From contig NZ_CP155552.1 in assembly GCF_036632915.2 (NCBI RefSeq), forward strand, positions 1,674,001-1,738,000: a DNA stretch of 64,000 nucleotides. Direction: 5' to 3'. Numbering within the stretch: the first letter of the stretch is position 1; each line of letters starts with the position of its first letter. The position numbers were made by a program, and so were the translations under genes. Under the pieces are notes generated by a model, which saw only the letters and a list, made by a program, of their open reading frames with translations, was not told the DNA's origin and ran no database searches. This document shows positions 27,976-36,826 of the stretch, in pieces. This DNA comes from Faecalibacterium taiwanense. Lineage in GTDB: Bacteria > Bacillota > Clostridia > Oscillospirales > Ruminococcaceae.

Positions 27976-27996
27976 CCCGTTTCAAATCGGGGATGA

Positions 27997-28338
27997 TCAA
28001 ATATCGCTCTTGACCTTGGCAGCCTTGCCCGTACGACCACGCAGGTAGAACAGCTTTGCGCGGCGAACCTTGCCCTTGCGGACAACGGTGACCTTCTCAA
28101 CGAAGGGGCTGTTGATGGGGAAGACACGCTCGATGCCGACACCGTAAGCAACGCGGCGAACGGTGAAGGTCTCAGCAACGCCGCCGTGCTTCTTTGCGAT
28201 CACAGTGCCCTCAAAGGCCTGAATGCGCTCACGGTCGCCTTCCTTGATACGAACATCAACGCGGACGGTATCGCCAACGTTGAACTGAGGCTTTTCAGCC
28301 TTGATGCTGCCTTCAGAAATAATCTTCAGTGCGTCCAT
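27997..28338 (-). CDS. rplS: 50S ribosomal protein L19
   Basis: A 113-residue ribosomal protein with the family signature [15 protein letters not shown] and a basic C-terminus ([14 protein letters not shown]). The start used is the ATG at 28338 with GGAGG 8 bases upstream, not the in-frame ATG 5 codons earlier, which overlaps the site. It has a good promoter and a structured leader, and a terminator of its own, so it is a single-gene transcript. Confidence 0.98.
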   Translation of the reverse strand: MDALKIISEGSIKAEKPQFNVGDTVRVDVRIKEGDRERIQAFEGTVIAKKHGGVAETFTVRRVAYGVGIERVFPINSPFVEKVTVVRKGKVRRAKLFYLRGRTGKAAKVKSDI

Positions 28339-28373
28339 TTTTGAATCCTCCATTTGTTTTTAGACGTTCATAC

Positions 28374-28442
28374 ACGGCACTTTGCCGTCAGAGGACCGCC
28401 CGTTTAATGATATTGTCATTAACCCCGCTGTGGTCTCAGCGG
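28374..28442 (-). promoter_or_regulatory. Structured 5' leader of rplS (candidate r-protein leader)
   Basis: Three tandem hairpins lie between promoter and start: CCGCTG/CAGCGG (28425-28442), TTAATGA/TCATTAA (28404-28422) and ACGGCA/TGCCGT (28374-28388). The arrangement is like an autoregulatory ribosomal protein leader. L19 leaders are known in Firmicutes; a match to that class is inferred only from position. Confidence 0.5.
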
Positions 28443-28458
28443 ACACTAACGCCTAAAT

Positions 28459-28487
28459 AGGATATCACAAAACCTGCGTGAATGCAA
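28459..28487 (-). promoter_or_regulatory. Promoter of rplS
   Basis: TTGCAT (28482-28487) and TATCCT (28459-28464) are 17 bases apart on the minus strand, about 120 bases upstream of rplS, leaving a leader long enough for the three hairpins. Confidence 0.65.
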
Positions 28488-28553
28488 GCGTTCTGACCAA
28501 AATAAATGCAAAAATTTTCTGTTTTGCCCAACAGACGGTCTTTCACGCTCCGA

Positions 28554-29199
28554 TCAGACAAACAGCTGCTTATCTGCCGTCAAAAACTTTTTGCGCAGGA
28601 TGTTGGCGCTGACGGCAGGCAGGCCGAATTTTTCTTCCAGAAAGCCGGTCAGCAGCGAGGGGTTCAGGTTCAGTTCCTGTGCGGCCGGCATGCACAGATC
28701 AATGTGCAGGCTGTCCCCCTCCGTGGTGTACTCCACCTGCGGCGATGTAATCCTTCAGCTCAATGATCTTGTTGCCTTTTTTGCCGTGCTTTTCCACCGG
28801 AGCGCTTTCCAGCGCATTGTACGCATCCAGCGCCGCAGCCGCTGCCGCCGGGTAGGTGATGCGATAGCATGCGTAGGCAATGAGGTCCGCCTTCATCTGC
28901 ACCGGGCCAACGTGCGTGATCACGATGCCTGCGGGCATGATGGCATTGAGGGCCGCTTTCCACTGCTCAAAATCCGGGGCTTCCGCTTCGGTCTTGACAT
29001 CCACGCACTCGCACTCGCTCTCCTGCCCCAGCGAAAGCGGGCAGGCAAAGGTCATATAGATGTGGGGGTTGAAACCCAGCGTATGCCACACCGGCAGGCC
29101 GCTGCGCTTGAGCACCCGCTGCATCACCCGCTGCAGGTCCAGCAGGGAGATGTAGGAGGCCTCATTCTTTTTCTCAAACGAGATTCTGACTGTAATCAA
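28554..29199 (-). pseudogene. DUF2344 / TIGR03936 radical SAM-linked protein, frameshifted
   Basis: The frame starts at a TTG at 29199 with AGGAGG 8 bases upstream, inside the end of the radical SAM gene. It encodes a DUF2344 protein (ISFEKKNEASYISLLDLQRVMQR, GFNPHIYMTFA). At about 28736-28737 one extra G moves it out of frame; removing it restores DYIAAVEYTTEGD and continues to NILRKKFLTADKQLFV with a stop at 28554, giving about 215 residues, the usual size. As read, the first part stops at 28699. The partner gene upstream is intact, so this may be a sequencing indel. The family probably supports the linked radical SAM enzyme; its function is unknown. Confidence 0.8.
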
Positions 29200-31036
29200 A
29201 GCAGGGACCTCCTAACAGATGATTTGCGCCGCAGCCGTGGCAGGCACGGTTGCAGGGCTGGGTGGTCTGGGCGGCAAGAGCCTTTTGGTACTCCCGCACC
29301 AGATATTCGTGGGTAACACCGTAGTCCATATGGGACCAGGGCGTCACTTCGTCCAGACCGATGGGCCGCTGGCAATAGAATGCCGGGTCGATGCCCAAAT
29401 CGGCAAAGGTCTGCAGCCAAGTATCGTACTTGAAGCACTCCTCCCAGCCGTCGAAGTAGCAGCCGCGCTTGTAGGCTTCCACAATGACCGGTGCCAGACG
29501 GCGGTCGCCCTTGGCGAACACGCCCTCCAGAAAGCTGGTGGTGCTGTCGTGATAGTTGACCTTGATCTTGCGGCTGCGCACACTTTCCAGCAGGTGCTTC
29601 TGCTTGGCGCGCAGCATTTCTTCAGTGTCCATGGGCACGAACTCAAACGGCGTATGGGGCTTGGGCACAAAGCAGGCACAGCTGATCGTCACCTGAACGC
29701 CCTTTCCCTTGCCGCGCTTGGGCAGAGAATAGTAAAGATCGACCACCTTCTGCGCCGTCTCTGCGATGCCCTCAATGTCCTCCATGGTCTCGGTGGGCAG
29801 GCCCATCATGAAGTAGAGCTTGACCGAGGTGTAGCCCGCGTTGAATGCAATGGTGCAGGTCTTTTCGATCTCATCCCATGTGACATTCTTGTTGATGACG
29901 TTGCGCAGGCGCTGGGTGCCGGCTTCGGCGGCGAAGGTCAGGCCGCTCTTGCGCACCTTGGTGGTCTTTTCAATGAGGCTCTGGGAGAAATTGTCCACGC
30001 GCAGCGAAGGCAGTGACAGACTCACATGCTCCTTGGGTGCCCACTCGTTCAAATCGTCCAGCAGCTCTTCCAGCTGGCCGTGGTCAGAGGTGGACAGGCT
30101 GGAAAGGCTCAGTTCTTCATAGCCGGTGTTGGCGCACAGCTCCTGCGCCGCCCTGTTCAGAAGGCCCGCGTCACGCTGGCGCATGGGACGGTACAGAAAG
30201 CCCGCCTGACAGAAACGGCAGCCACGCACACAGCCGCGCAGCACCTCAATGCTGGCGCGGTCCTGAATGGCACCCACCATGGGCACCACGAAATTCGTAG
30301 GCGGGGCAAACTCGTTCAGGTCCTTGATGATCGCCTTGGTGATGCGCGCCGGGATGCCCGGCTCATTGGGGGTGATGGCCTTGACCCGGCCATCTTCGTA
30401 ATACTCCACATCGTAGAACGCCGGGATATAGACACCGGGGATCTTTGCAATGCGCAGCAGCAGCTCCTTTTTGGAGACGCCGCCCTCCTTCTTGGCCTTT
30501 TCGATCTCGGCGCAGATGCCGGGCAGCTGGTTTTCGCCCTCACCCAGCTGGACCACATCAAAAAAGTCCGCAATGGGTTCCGCGTTGCAGGCGCAGGGGC
30601 CACCCGCCACGATCAGCGGCCAGCTTTCATCGCGATCCTTGGAATAGAACGGGATGCCCGCCAGATCCAGCATAGCCAGAATATTGGTATAGGAAAGCTC
30701 GTACTGCAGGGTGAAGCCCACTGCATCAAAAGCGGTGAGCGGATCCTTGCTCTCCATGGTGTAGAGCGGCAGACCAAGACGCTCCATCTCGGCCTTCATA
30801 TCCAGCCACGGCATAAAAGCACGCTCGCACCACCAGTTTTCGTGGCTGTTGAGCAGCTCATACAGGATCTTTTCGCCGAGGAAGGACATACCTACCTCAT
30901 AGGTGTCCGGAAAGCAGAACGCAAAGCGGACATCCACTTTTTCTTTGTCCTTATATACACTGCCGGGTTCTCCGCCGGTATAACGACCAGGCTTCTGTAC
31001 CCGTCCCAGTGCTTCTTTCAGTTTTGGATCAAACAT
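29174..31036 (-). CDS. TIGR03960-family radical SAM protein with B12-binding-like N-terminus
   Basis: About 620 residues. The N-terminal third resembles a cobalamin-binding domain (AFCFPDTYEVGMS, IVAGGPCACNAEPIADF), followed by a radical SAM core with RGCVRGCRFCQAG near residue 280, the CxxxCxxC cluster motif. The C-terminus has a further cysteine pair (CNRACHGCGA). The ATG at 31036 follows GGAGG. Family members sit next to DUF2344 and upstream of rplU in many Clostridia; the reaction is not established. It probably works with the DUF2344 protein, with which it overlaps by 26 bases. Confidence 0.88.
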   Translation of the reverse strand: MFDPKLKEALGRVQKPGRYTGGEPGSVYKDKEKVDVRFAFCFPDTYEVGMSFLGEKILYELLNSHENWWCERAFMPWLDMKAEMERLGLPLYTMESKDPLTAFDAVGFTLQYELSYTNILAMLDLAGIPFYSKDRDESWPLIVAGGPCACNAEPIADFFDVVQLGEGENQLPGICAEIEKAKKEGGVSKKELLLRIAKIPGVYIPAFYDVEYYEDGRVKAITPNEPGIPARITKAIIKDLNEFAPPTNFVVPMVGAIQDRASIEVLRGCVRGCRFCQAGFLYRPMRQRDAGLLNRAAQELCANTGYEELSLSSLSTSDHGQLEELLDDLNEWAPKEHVSLSLPSLRVDNFSQSLIEKTTKVRKSGLTFAAEAGTQRLRNVINKNVTWDEIEKTCTIAFNAGYTSVKLYFMMGLPTETMEDIEGIAETAQKVVDLYYSLPKRGKGKGVQVTISCACFVPKPHTPFEFVPMDTEEMLRAKQKHLLESVRSRKIKVNYHDSTTSFLEGVFAKGDRRLAPVIVEAYKRGCYFDGWEECFKYDTWLQTFADLGIDPAFYCQRPIGLDEVTPWSHMDYGVTHEYLVREYQKALAAQTTQPCNRACHGCGANHLLGGPCFDYSQNLV

Positions 31037-31101
31037 CGAGTCCTCCAATAAACAGTCCATTTTTACACGTCATTTTATTGTACCCGAAATGAGCTGTTTT
31101 T

Positions 31102-31587
31102 TCAATCATTTCCCTTAAACTTTTTGCCTGCACGCCGCATTTCGCACAGGCAGGATGCCAGCTGCGCCCCATCCAGCGGTGGAACGGGCAGCAGATTGAA
31201 TCCCCCGGTCAGCAGATTTGCCGCCCAGAAGGCACTGCCGCGGATGGTCAGTTCCTGTTCCAGCCGCAGCGCCCAGATGCCTGCCAGCATGAAATTGACC
31301 GCCGGGCCTGCAGCAGCCAGCCAAAAGAGCCGCCCCGGTGAAAGGCCCCGGGCCGGAGCGTCCATCCGCATACAAAAGCCGGTCATGGTCACCTCAATGA
31401 CCGGAAAGCGGCGCAGAAACACACAATACACCAGAATGTGCCCGCACTCGTGCAGGAACGCCGCCAGCAACCCCAGCCGCAGAAAGCCGCTTGCATCAAA
31501 GTAGAGCAGAAAATACAGTGCGCTACACAAAAGCAGCGGGTCGCGGAACACCAGCGGCCCCAGCTGCCGGGAATCATGCAGCTTCAT
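31102..31587 (-). CDS. SpoIVFB-like M50 site-2 metalloprotease
   Basis: A 161-residue membrane protein with HECGH (HExxH) near residue 46 and NLLPVPPLDG near 133, the two zinc-site motifs of site-2 proteases. It is shorter than Bacillus SpoIVFB (about 290) and has no CBS domain, but M50 cores of this size occur. It overlaps the M23 gene upstream (ATGA), and the M23-M50-radical SAM-DUF2344 order is typical of the spoIVF locus in Clostridia. In spore formers this protease cleaves pro-sigma-K in the mother cell. Role here is inferred. Confidence 0.75.
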   Translation of the reverse strand: MKLHDSRQLGPLVFRDPLLLCSALYFLLYFDASGFLRLGLLAAFLHECGHILVYCVFLRRFPVIEVTMTGFCMRMDAPARGLSPGRLFWLAAAGPAVNFMLAGIWALRLEQELTIRGSAFWAANLLTGGFNLLPVPPLDGAQLASCLCEMRRAGKKFKGND

Positions 31588-32114
31588 GAGGAAAGGCCCA
31601 GCGCATCCGCCGGGTCACAGGCTGTTCCCTGCCGGTACAGTTCAAAATGCAGGTGTGCTCCCGTAGCGCGCCCGCTGCGCCCTGCTGCGCCCAGCAGCTG
31701 CCCTGCTTCCACCACCTCGCCCGGGCGGACATAGGCGTACTGCAAATGGGCGTAAAGTGACTCGCTGCCATCTGTATGGAGAACACGCAGACAGGTGCCA
31801 TAGCTTGTGCTGCGGTATGCCTGCACCACCGCACCGCCTTCCGCAGCAAGCACTTCTGTTCCCTCTGCACAGGCAAGATCAATGCCCTTATGGAACGTCC
31901 TTTCCCCGGTAAAAGGATCCTGCCGCCAGCCGTATCCGTCCGAAACACGGTACTGTGTGGTGTCCAGCGGGAAACAGAGCTTCCCCGTTTTTTTCTGCGC
32001 CCGCACCGGAAGCACCACGCACACCAGCAGTCCGGCTAAAACTGCCAGAAAAATCACCCTCCGTCTGGGCTGCTCCCTGCCGTGCCCGGCTCGTCCCCAT
32101 CGCTTTGCCCGCAC
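31584..32114 (-). CDS. SpoIVFA-like M23/LytM metallopeptidase
   Basis: About 176 residues from a GTG at 32114 that has a GGGAGG site 6 bases upstream; the frame extends to 32162 without a site. It has a basic start, one membrane helix (VIFLAVLAGLLVCVVL) and a LytM domain with HKGIDLACAEGTEV and GAHLHFELY, the conserved zinc residues. In SpoIVFA the domain is catalytically degenerate; here the HxxxD and HLH residues are kept, so activity is possible. Overlap with the M50 gene suggests a regulator/protease pair. Confidence 0.72.
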   Translation of the reverse strand: MRAKRWGRAGHGREQPRRRVIFLAVLAGLLVCVVLPVRAQKKTGKLCFPLDTTQYRVSDGYGWRQDPFTGERTFHKGIDLACAEGTEVLAAEGGAVVQAYRSTSYGTCLRVLHTDGSESLYAHLQYAYVRPGEVVEAGQLLGAAGRSGRATGAHLHFELYRQGTACDPADALGLSS

Positions 32115-32163
32115 CTTCTGCCTCCCGCCTTCCGTTTGCTTTTTATTTATGCAGGCAAACACG

Positions 32164-32201
32164 CAAAAAGACCCGGCAGAGGGTTTGCTCTGTCGGGTCT
32201 T
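32164..32201 (-). terminator. Rho-independent terminator of ppk1
   Basis: A 14-bp stem (32168-32181 with 32188-32201, one wobble) is followed on the minus strand by TTTTTGCG. It lies just after the ppk1 stop. Confidence 0.88.
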
Positions 32202-32208
32202 GCAAATA

Positions 32209-34596
32209 TTATCTGCGTAACTTGAAAAAATCCAAAATCCGTTTCAGGCGGCTTCTGGGGGCGGGTGTCTCCACCACCACCGGCTTTATCGGCTTGGCTG
32301 CAGGGGCAGGCTGCGGCTCTGTACGCTTTTTATGATTGACCATCTGTTCCAGCTGGTCAAAGCGGTCGCCGCTTTCCGGTGCCGCAGCAGATTCCGGGTG
32401 AGAAACTTCTGCCTGTTTTGCAGCGGGAGCCGCTTCCGTTTTCGCAGGTTCTGGCTTTTCTGCTTCGGCAGAAGGTTCAGGCTGTTTTTCCTGCACAGCG
32501 GCAGAAAGCTTCCAAGGCTCCGGCTGCGTCCAGTCATTTTTCAACAGCTCATACATGCCCATCTGGCCGTTCACCAGTGCTTCGCCCTCAGCGGGCTTTA
32601 CCTTCTGGTAGCTGCCGTCCGGGCGCATCTCGCGGGCATTGACATTATCCCGCAGCTGCAGCTGCAGAATGTCGGTAAGCTTCCGCACCAGCACGGGATC
32701 CTCCACGCGCACGCCCACCTCCACGCGGCACTCGGTGTTGCGGGTGAGGAAATCGCCGGATGCAATATAGATGCGGGTATGTGCACCATCGAAGAAGCTG
32801 TAAATGCGGCCATGCTCCAGATAACGACCCACAAGGCTGCGGATATGCAGGTTCTCCGTCTTGCCGGGCACGCCGGCGCGCACGCAGCAGATGCCGCGCA
32901 CGATCATATCAATGCGCACACCGGCACAGCTGGCTTCCTGCAGCTTGAGGATGATATCCCGGTCGCTGATGGAATTGTTTTTCAGGATCATGGATGCCGG
33001 ACGGCCCATGCGGGCGGCGGCAATGACACGATCCATCTCTTCCAGCAATACGCTCTTGAAGCGCAGCGGTGCTACCAGCATCCGGTCGCTCTCCTCAGTC
33101 AGCTTCTGCACAGCAAGGTTCTGGAACACATTGGAAGCTTCCTCGCCAATGCCATGGTCTGCCGTAATGAAGGAGTAGTCCGTGTAAAGCTCACTGGTCT
33201 TTTCGTTGTAGTTGCCGGTGCCGATCTGGGTGATATAAGAGTAGCCCTCTTTGCTCTTTTTGGTGATAAGGGTCAGCTTGGAGTGCACTTTGTAATCATC
33301 AAAGCCATAAATGACCGTACAGCCTGCGCTTTCCAGCTGCTTCGACCAGTCGATATTGTTCTGCTCGTCAAAGCGGGCGCGCAGCTCCACCAGCGCCACC
33401 ACCTCTTTGCCGTTCTCAGCGGCTTCCATCAGCGCCTGCACGATCTGGGACTCCCGCGCCATACGGTACAGTGTCATTTTGATGGAAATGACCTCAGGAT
33501 CATGGGCAGCCTTTTTGAGCATGGCAATGAAGGGCCGGATGGACTGGTACGGGTAGCTGAGCAGCACATCGTGCTTCTGCACTTCAGCGGCAAGGTCGTA
33601 GTCCGGCGGCGGCAGCATGGGCCGTGCAGCCGGGTAGAACAGTTCCGGCCGCCCCTCCGCTTCCATGCGGCCGGTGAGCTTGTAGAAAAAGCTCAGATCC
33701 AGCGGGCTTTTCTGCTCGAACACCCGTTTATGGGTGAGCAGCAGACGGTTGCACAGCAGGCGTTCTACCTCCGGGGCCGGAGCAGGCGTGATCTGCAGAC
33801 GCACCGCAGCCAGCTTACGGCGGCGCTTGAGCAGCTCGGTCATGATCTCGCGGTAGTCGATATCATGATCCATCATGCCCTCTTTTACGTCGATATCCGC
33901 ATTGCGGGTAACGCGGAAAAGACATTTTTCCTGAATCGTCTCTTTGCCAAAGATGCTGGCCGCAAAGTGCAGCACCAGCTCTTCGGTAAGTGCAAACTGC
34001 GTTTCGCCGTCTTTTTTTACAACGTGCATCCGTTCCATCTGGCTGGAAATGGGAATGATTCCAAGGCTCTGCCCTGCCGGGTGTTTTTCCTTGAGCAGAA
34101 CGCCAAGGTAAATCTCCTTATTGCGCAGGAATGGGAACGGATGGCGGTTATCCACGATCTGCGGGCTGAGGATGGGGAACAGCTCCGTTTGGAAGTACTT
34201 CTTCCAGAAGTGCTCGTCCTCCTTGGACAAGTGGTCAAGATCCACCTTGCGCCAGCCGCACTCCGCCAGTGCTTCCAGCGCCTTTGCGTAGTATTTATCG
34301 CACTCCTCCTGCAGCTGTGCCGTTTTGGGCATGATGGCAGTCAGCTGTTCCGCCGCAGACATGTTGGTCTTGTTTTCCCTCTTGACCTTTTTGCCCTGTT
34401 CCTGTTCCAGATTGGCGCGCTCCTGCAGAGAACCCACGCGCACCATAAAAAACTCGTCCAGATTGGAACCGTAGATCGCAAGAAATTTGACCCGCTCTGC
34501 AAGCGGAACATTTTTATCCTTTCCCAGCGCAAGAACGCGCCGGTTGAAATCCAGCCAGCTCAGTTCCCGGTTGATAAAAATGGTATCGTCACTCAT
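32209..34596 (-). CDS. ppk1: Polyphosphate kinase 1
   Basis: Makes polyphosphate from ATP. The N-terminal domain begins FINRELSWLDFNRRVL, and the autophosphorylated histidine lies in YKVHSKLTLI near residue 438; the IGTGNYNEKT and SLVGRYLEHGR catalytic segments follow. At about 795 residues it is some 100 longer than usual because of a C-terminal tail rich in Pro, Glu and Ala that ends in a basic stretch (SRLKRILDFFKLRR). The start is the ATG at 34596 with AGGGGA; an ATG two codons earlier is too close to the site. The tail may be a linker to a partner or membrane. Confidence 0.95.
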   Translation of the reverse strand: MSDDTIFINRELSWLDFNRRVLALGKDKNVPLAERVKFLAIYGSNLDEFFMVRVGSLQERANLEQEQGKKVKRENKTNMSAAEQLTAIMPKTAQLQEECDKYYAKALEALAECGWRKVDLDHLSKEDEHFWKKYFQTELFPILSPQIVDNRHPFPFLRNKEIYLGVLLKEKHPAGQSLGIIPISSQMERMHVVKKDGETQFALTEELVLHFAASIFGKETIQEKCLFRVTRNADIDVKEGMMDHDIDYREIMTELLKRRRKLAAVRLQITPAPAPEVERLLCNRLLLTHKRVFEQKSPLDLSFFYKLTGRMEAEGRPELFYPAARPMLPPPDYDLAAEVQKHDVLLSYPYQSIRPFIAMLKKAAHDPEVISIKMTLYRMARESQIVQALMEAAENGKEVVALVELRARFDEQNNIDWSKQLESAGCTVIYGFDDYKVHSKLTLITKKSKEGYSYITQIGTGNYNEKTSELYTDYSFITADHGIGEEASNVFQNLAVQKLTEESDRMLVAPLRFKSVLLEEMDRVIAAARMGRPASMILKNNSISDRDIILKLQEASCAGVRIDMIVRGICCVRAGVPGKTENLHIRSLVGRYLEHGRIYSFFDGAHTRIYIASGDFLTRNTECRVEVGVRVEDPVLVRKLTDILQLQLRDNVNAREMRPDGSYQKVKPAEGEALVNGQMGMYELLKNDWTQPEPWKLSAAVQEKQPEPSAEAEKPEPAKTEAAPAAKQAEVSHPESAAAPESGDRFDQLEQMVNHKKRTEPQPAPAAKPIKPVVVETPAPRSRLKRILDFFKLRR

Positions 34597-34637
34597 AATC
34601 ATTCCCCTTTTTGCTGCGCCGGGCCGCCGGCTGCGGC

Positions 34638-34997
34638 TCAGCTCACGGTTGCCATTCCTGCCCAGGAATCCACAATGGTCTGTGTCAGGCCCGGAACATT
34701 GGCTGCATCTTCTACCCGTTCAAACGGGCCATTCTGCGTCCGGTAATCCAGAATCGTCTGTGCGCGCTTTTCCCCTACGCCCGGCAGTGTGCACAGCGCA
34801 GAGAGATCGGCAGTGTTCAGATCCACCAGCACATACTGTTCCAGCCCGGTCGTATCCGGCAGGACCTGCGGTTCGGTAGCCTGCAGCGGCACGGCAAAGC
34901 CAAAGGCCAGCACTGTGCACAAAACCACCGCCGCCAGCGACAGCGCAAGAAAGAGTTTTTCCTTCTTTTGCAGGACCAGAAGATGCGTTTCTCTCAT
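34638..34997 (-). CDS. ComEA-like helix-hairpin-helix protein
   Basis: A 119-residue protein with one N-terminal membrane helix (about residues 17-37) and a C-terminal double HhH domain (VDLNTADLSALCTLPGVGEKRAQTI, NVPGLTQTI), which binds DNA backbone non-specifically. ComEA is the surface receptor of DNA uptake. No other com genes are present here. It lies after a terminator and 41 bases before ppk1. Confidence 0.82.
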   Translation of the reverse strand: MRETHLLVLQKKEKLFLALSLAAVVLCTVLAFGFAVPLQATEPQVLPDTTGLEQYVLVDLNTADLSALCTLPGVGEKRAQTILDYRTQNGPFERVEDAANVPGLTQTIVDSWAGMATVS

Positions 34998-35013
34998 TGT
35001 ACCTGACTTTCCT

Positions 35014-35054
35014 CCAAAAAGAAAGGCTTCTGCGAAAGAATTTGCAGAAGCCTT
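35014..35054 (-). terminator. Terminator of the HAD-containing operon
   Basis: A perfect 11-bp stem (35023-35033 with 35044-35054) is followed on the minus strand by TTTCTTTTT. It lies directly after the HAD gene and overlaps the leader of comEA-like gene. Confidence 0.85.
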
Positions 35055-35063
35055 GCACAAATT

Positions 35064-35894
35064 TTACGCCAAATTTTCAGCATCCCGCACCATACGGTAC
35101 AGCACTTCCACTGCAGAACCTGCCGCAGCATCGGTCAAAGTGACCTTTTGGGCAGCAAGACGCAGCTCAGCCGGGGCATCCGCAGCTGCGGTGCTCTGGC
35201 TGGAAGCGCGCACCATGTCCAGCATAGGCAGCCCTCCGGCAAGTACTAGCACATCTTCCGGGTCGATGCCCACCGGCATACACACGGCATCCAGCATTTC
35301 ACGGCCGGAGACGGTTCTGGGGGTCAGGATCAGCGTATCCGCTGCGGCACGCTCGCCCAGCAGCACCGCTGTGCGGTCGCCCAGAGATTTTTCCAGCAGC
35401 GAGATCATGGGCACTGCCTTGCTGTCCTGATACAGCAGCACCCGCAGCACTTCTTCCCCCTTGATGTCTGCCGCGTTTGCCAGCAGATAAGGGGTCCATT
35501 CCTGCCGCAGATGACGTTCCAATGCCTCGCTCATGCGCAGCACGCGGGTAGTACCGTCGGTCATCTGCAGGGCAATGCCCACGCCCTCTGCCACCGGCAG
35601 GCGGGCGAACAGGTCGGCATCCTGCCCGGCAAAGGTGCACAGCGGCTGGCGGGTGCCATCGGAAAAATGGTAGGCCATGGCACCGCCGCACACCAGCGCA
35701 GGAGCGCTGAGCCGTACACTGCCCAGAATGGACCGCACTGCCCGCGGCGTGCGCTGGGAAAACACCGTAAAACGTCCGCCGCGGCGGACGAACAGCTGCA
35801 GCACATCCCGCACCACCTGCGTCAGGTTGCCGTCGGCACCCAAAAGCAGATGGTCCAGATCACACAGTACAAGCGTTGAAGAAAGATGGTTCAT
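35064..35894 (-). CDS. HAD-superfamily (Cof-type) hydrolase
   Basis: About 276 residues from the ATG at 35894 after an AGGAGG site. Motif I is LCDLDHLLL, which keeps the two catalytic aspartates but has His in place of the usual Gly-Thr pair after them. A Cof-type cap region and a C-terminal motif VLVLAGGLPMLDMV take the place of the usual GDxxND; the second Asp of that motif is not obvious. This could indicate altered or lost activity. It overlaps rluD by ATGA. Confidence 0.72.
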   Translation of the reverse strand: MNHLSSTLVLCDLDHLLLGADGNLTQVVRDVLQLFVRRGGRFTVFSQRTPRAVRSILGSVRLSAPALVCGGAMAYHFSDGTRQPLCTFAGQDADLFARLPVAEGVGIALQMTDGTTRVLRMSEALERHLRQEWTPYLLANAADIKGEEVLRVLLYQDSKAVPMISLLEKSLGDRTAVLLGERAAADTLILTPRTVSGREMLDAVCMPVGIDPEDVLVLAGGLPMLDMVRASSQSTAAADAPAELRLAAQKVTLTDAAAGSAVEVLYRMVRDAENLA

Positions 35895-36823
35895 ACCGTT
35901 CCCCTCCTGAGCGTTGCAAGAAAATGAGTGAAGTATTCCGGCAATTCCGAATCGAACCGCAGATGTTCGCCGGTGATCGGGTGCACAAAGCCAAGCGTTT
36001 TGGCGTGCAGGCACTGGCCGTGCAGACTGGTGATGCAGTTGTGCGGGCCGTACACCGGGTCGCCCGCCACCGGGTGCTGGATGGATGCCATGTGCACGCG
36101 GATCTGATGGGTGCGGCCGGTCTTCAGGCGGCATTCCAGCATGGTAAAGTTGTTCAGCCGTTCCAGCACCTGATAGCCGGTATAGGCATATTTGGTGTGC
36201 GGCTCACTGGCCGGGTAGACCGCCATCTTTTTGCGGTCGGTCTTGCTGCGGCCCAGATTGCTTTCCACAAAGCCCTCATCTTGTGCAAAGCCGCCGTACA
36301 CGATGGTGCGATACGCGCGCTCCACACTGTGCACCGCCATCTGTTGGGAAAGGCCGATGTGCGTTGCATCGTCCTTTGCCACCACCAGCAGGCCGCTGGT
36401 GTCCTTATCGATGCGGTGCACGATGCCGGGGCGGATCTCGCCGCCGATACCGGACAGGCTTCCCTTGCAGTGCCACAGCAGCGCGTTCACCAGCGTGCCG
36501 TCCGGGTTGCCGGGAGCTGGGTGCACCACCATGCCTTTGGGCTTGTTGACCACCAGCAGATGCTCGTCCTCATAGACGATTTCCAGCGGGATGTCCTGCG
36601 GCACGGCCTCAATGGGCTTTGCGTCCGGAATTTCCAGAACGATGGTGTCGCCCGCCTTGAGCTTCAGGCTTTTGGCAACCAGCCTGCCGTTGCACAACAC
36701 ATGACCGTCGGCCACCAGCGCCTGCAGAGCAGACCGGGAAAGGCCGGTGTCCTCGCCGCTCAGAAAGCGGTCGATGCGCTGGCCTGCCGTCTCCTGCTCC
36801 ACCACAAATTCACGCTGTTCCAT
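35891..36823 (-). CDS. rluD: RluD-type 23S rRNA pseudouridine synthase
   Basis: Modifies uridines in 23S rRNA. The 310 residues have an N-terminal S4 domain and the catalytic motif HRIDKDTSGLLV near residue 137 with the conserved Asp, followed by KTGRTHQIRVH. The start follows AAGGAG. It lies 3 bases after lspA, a pairing found across Firmicutes. Confidence 0.96.
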   Translation of the reverse strand: MEQREFVVEQETAGQRIDRFLSGEDTGLSRSALQALVADGHVLCNGRLVAKSLKLKAGDTIVLEIPDAKPIEAVPQDIPLEIVYEDEHLLVVNKPKGMVVHPAPGNPDGTLVNALLWHCKGSLSGIGGEIRPGIVHRIDKDTSGLLVVAKDDATHIGLSQQMAVHSVERAYRTIVYGGFAQDEGFVESNLGRSKTDRKKMAVYPASEPHTKYAYTGYQVLERLNNFTMLECRLKTGRTHQIRVHMASIQHPVAGDPVYGPHNCITSLHGQCLHAKTLGFVHPITGEHLRFDSELPEYFTHFLATLRRGTV

Positions 36824-36826
36824 GGC

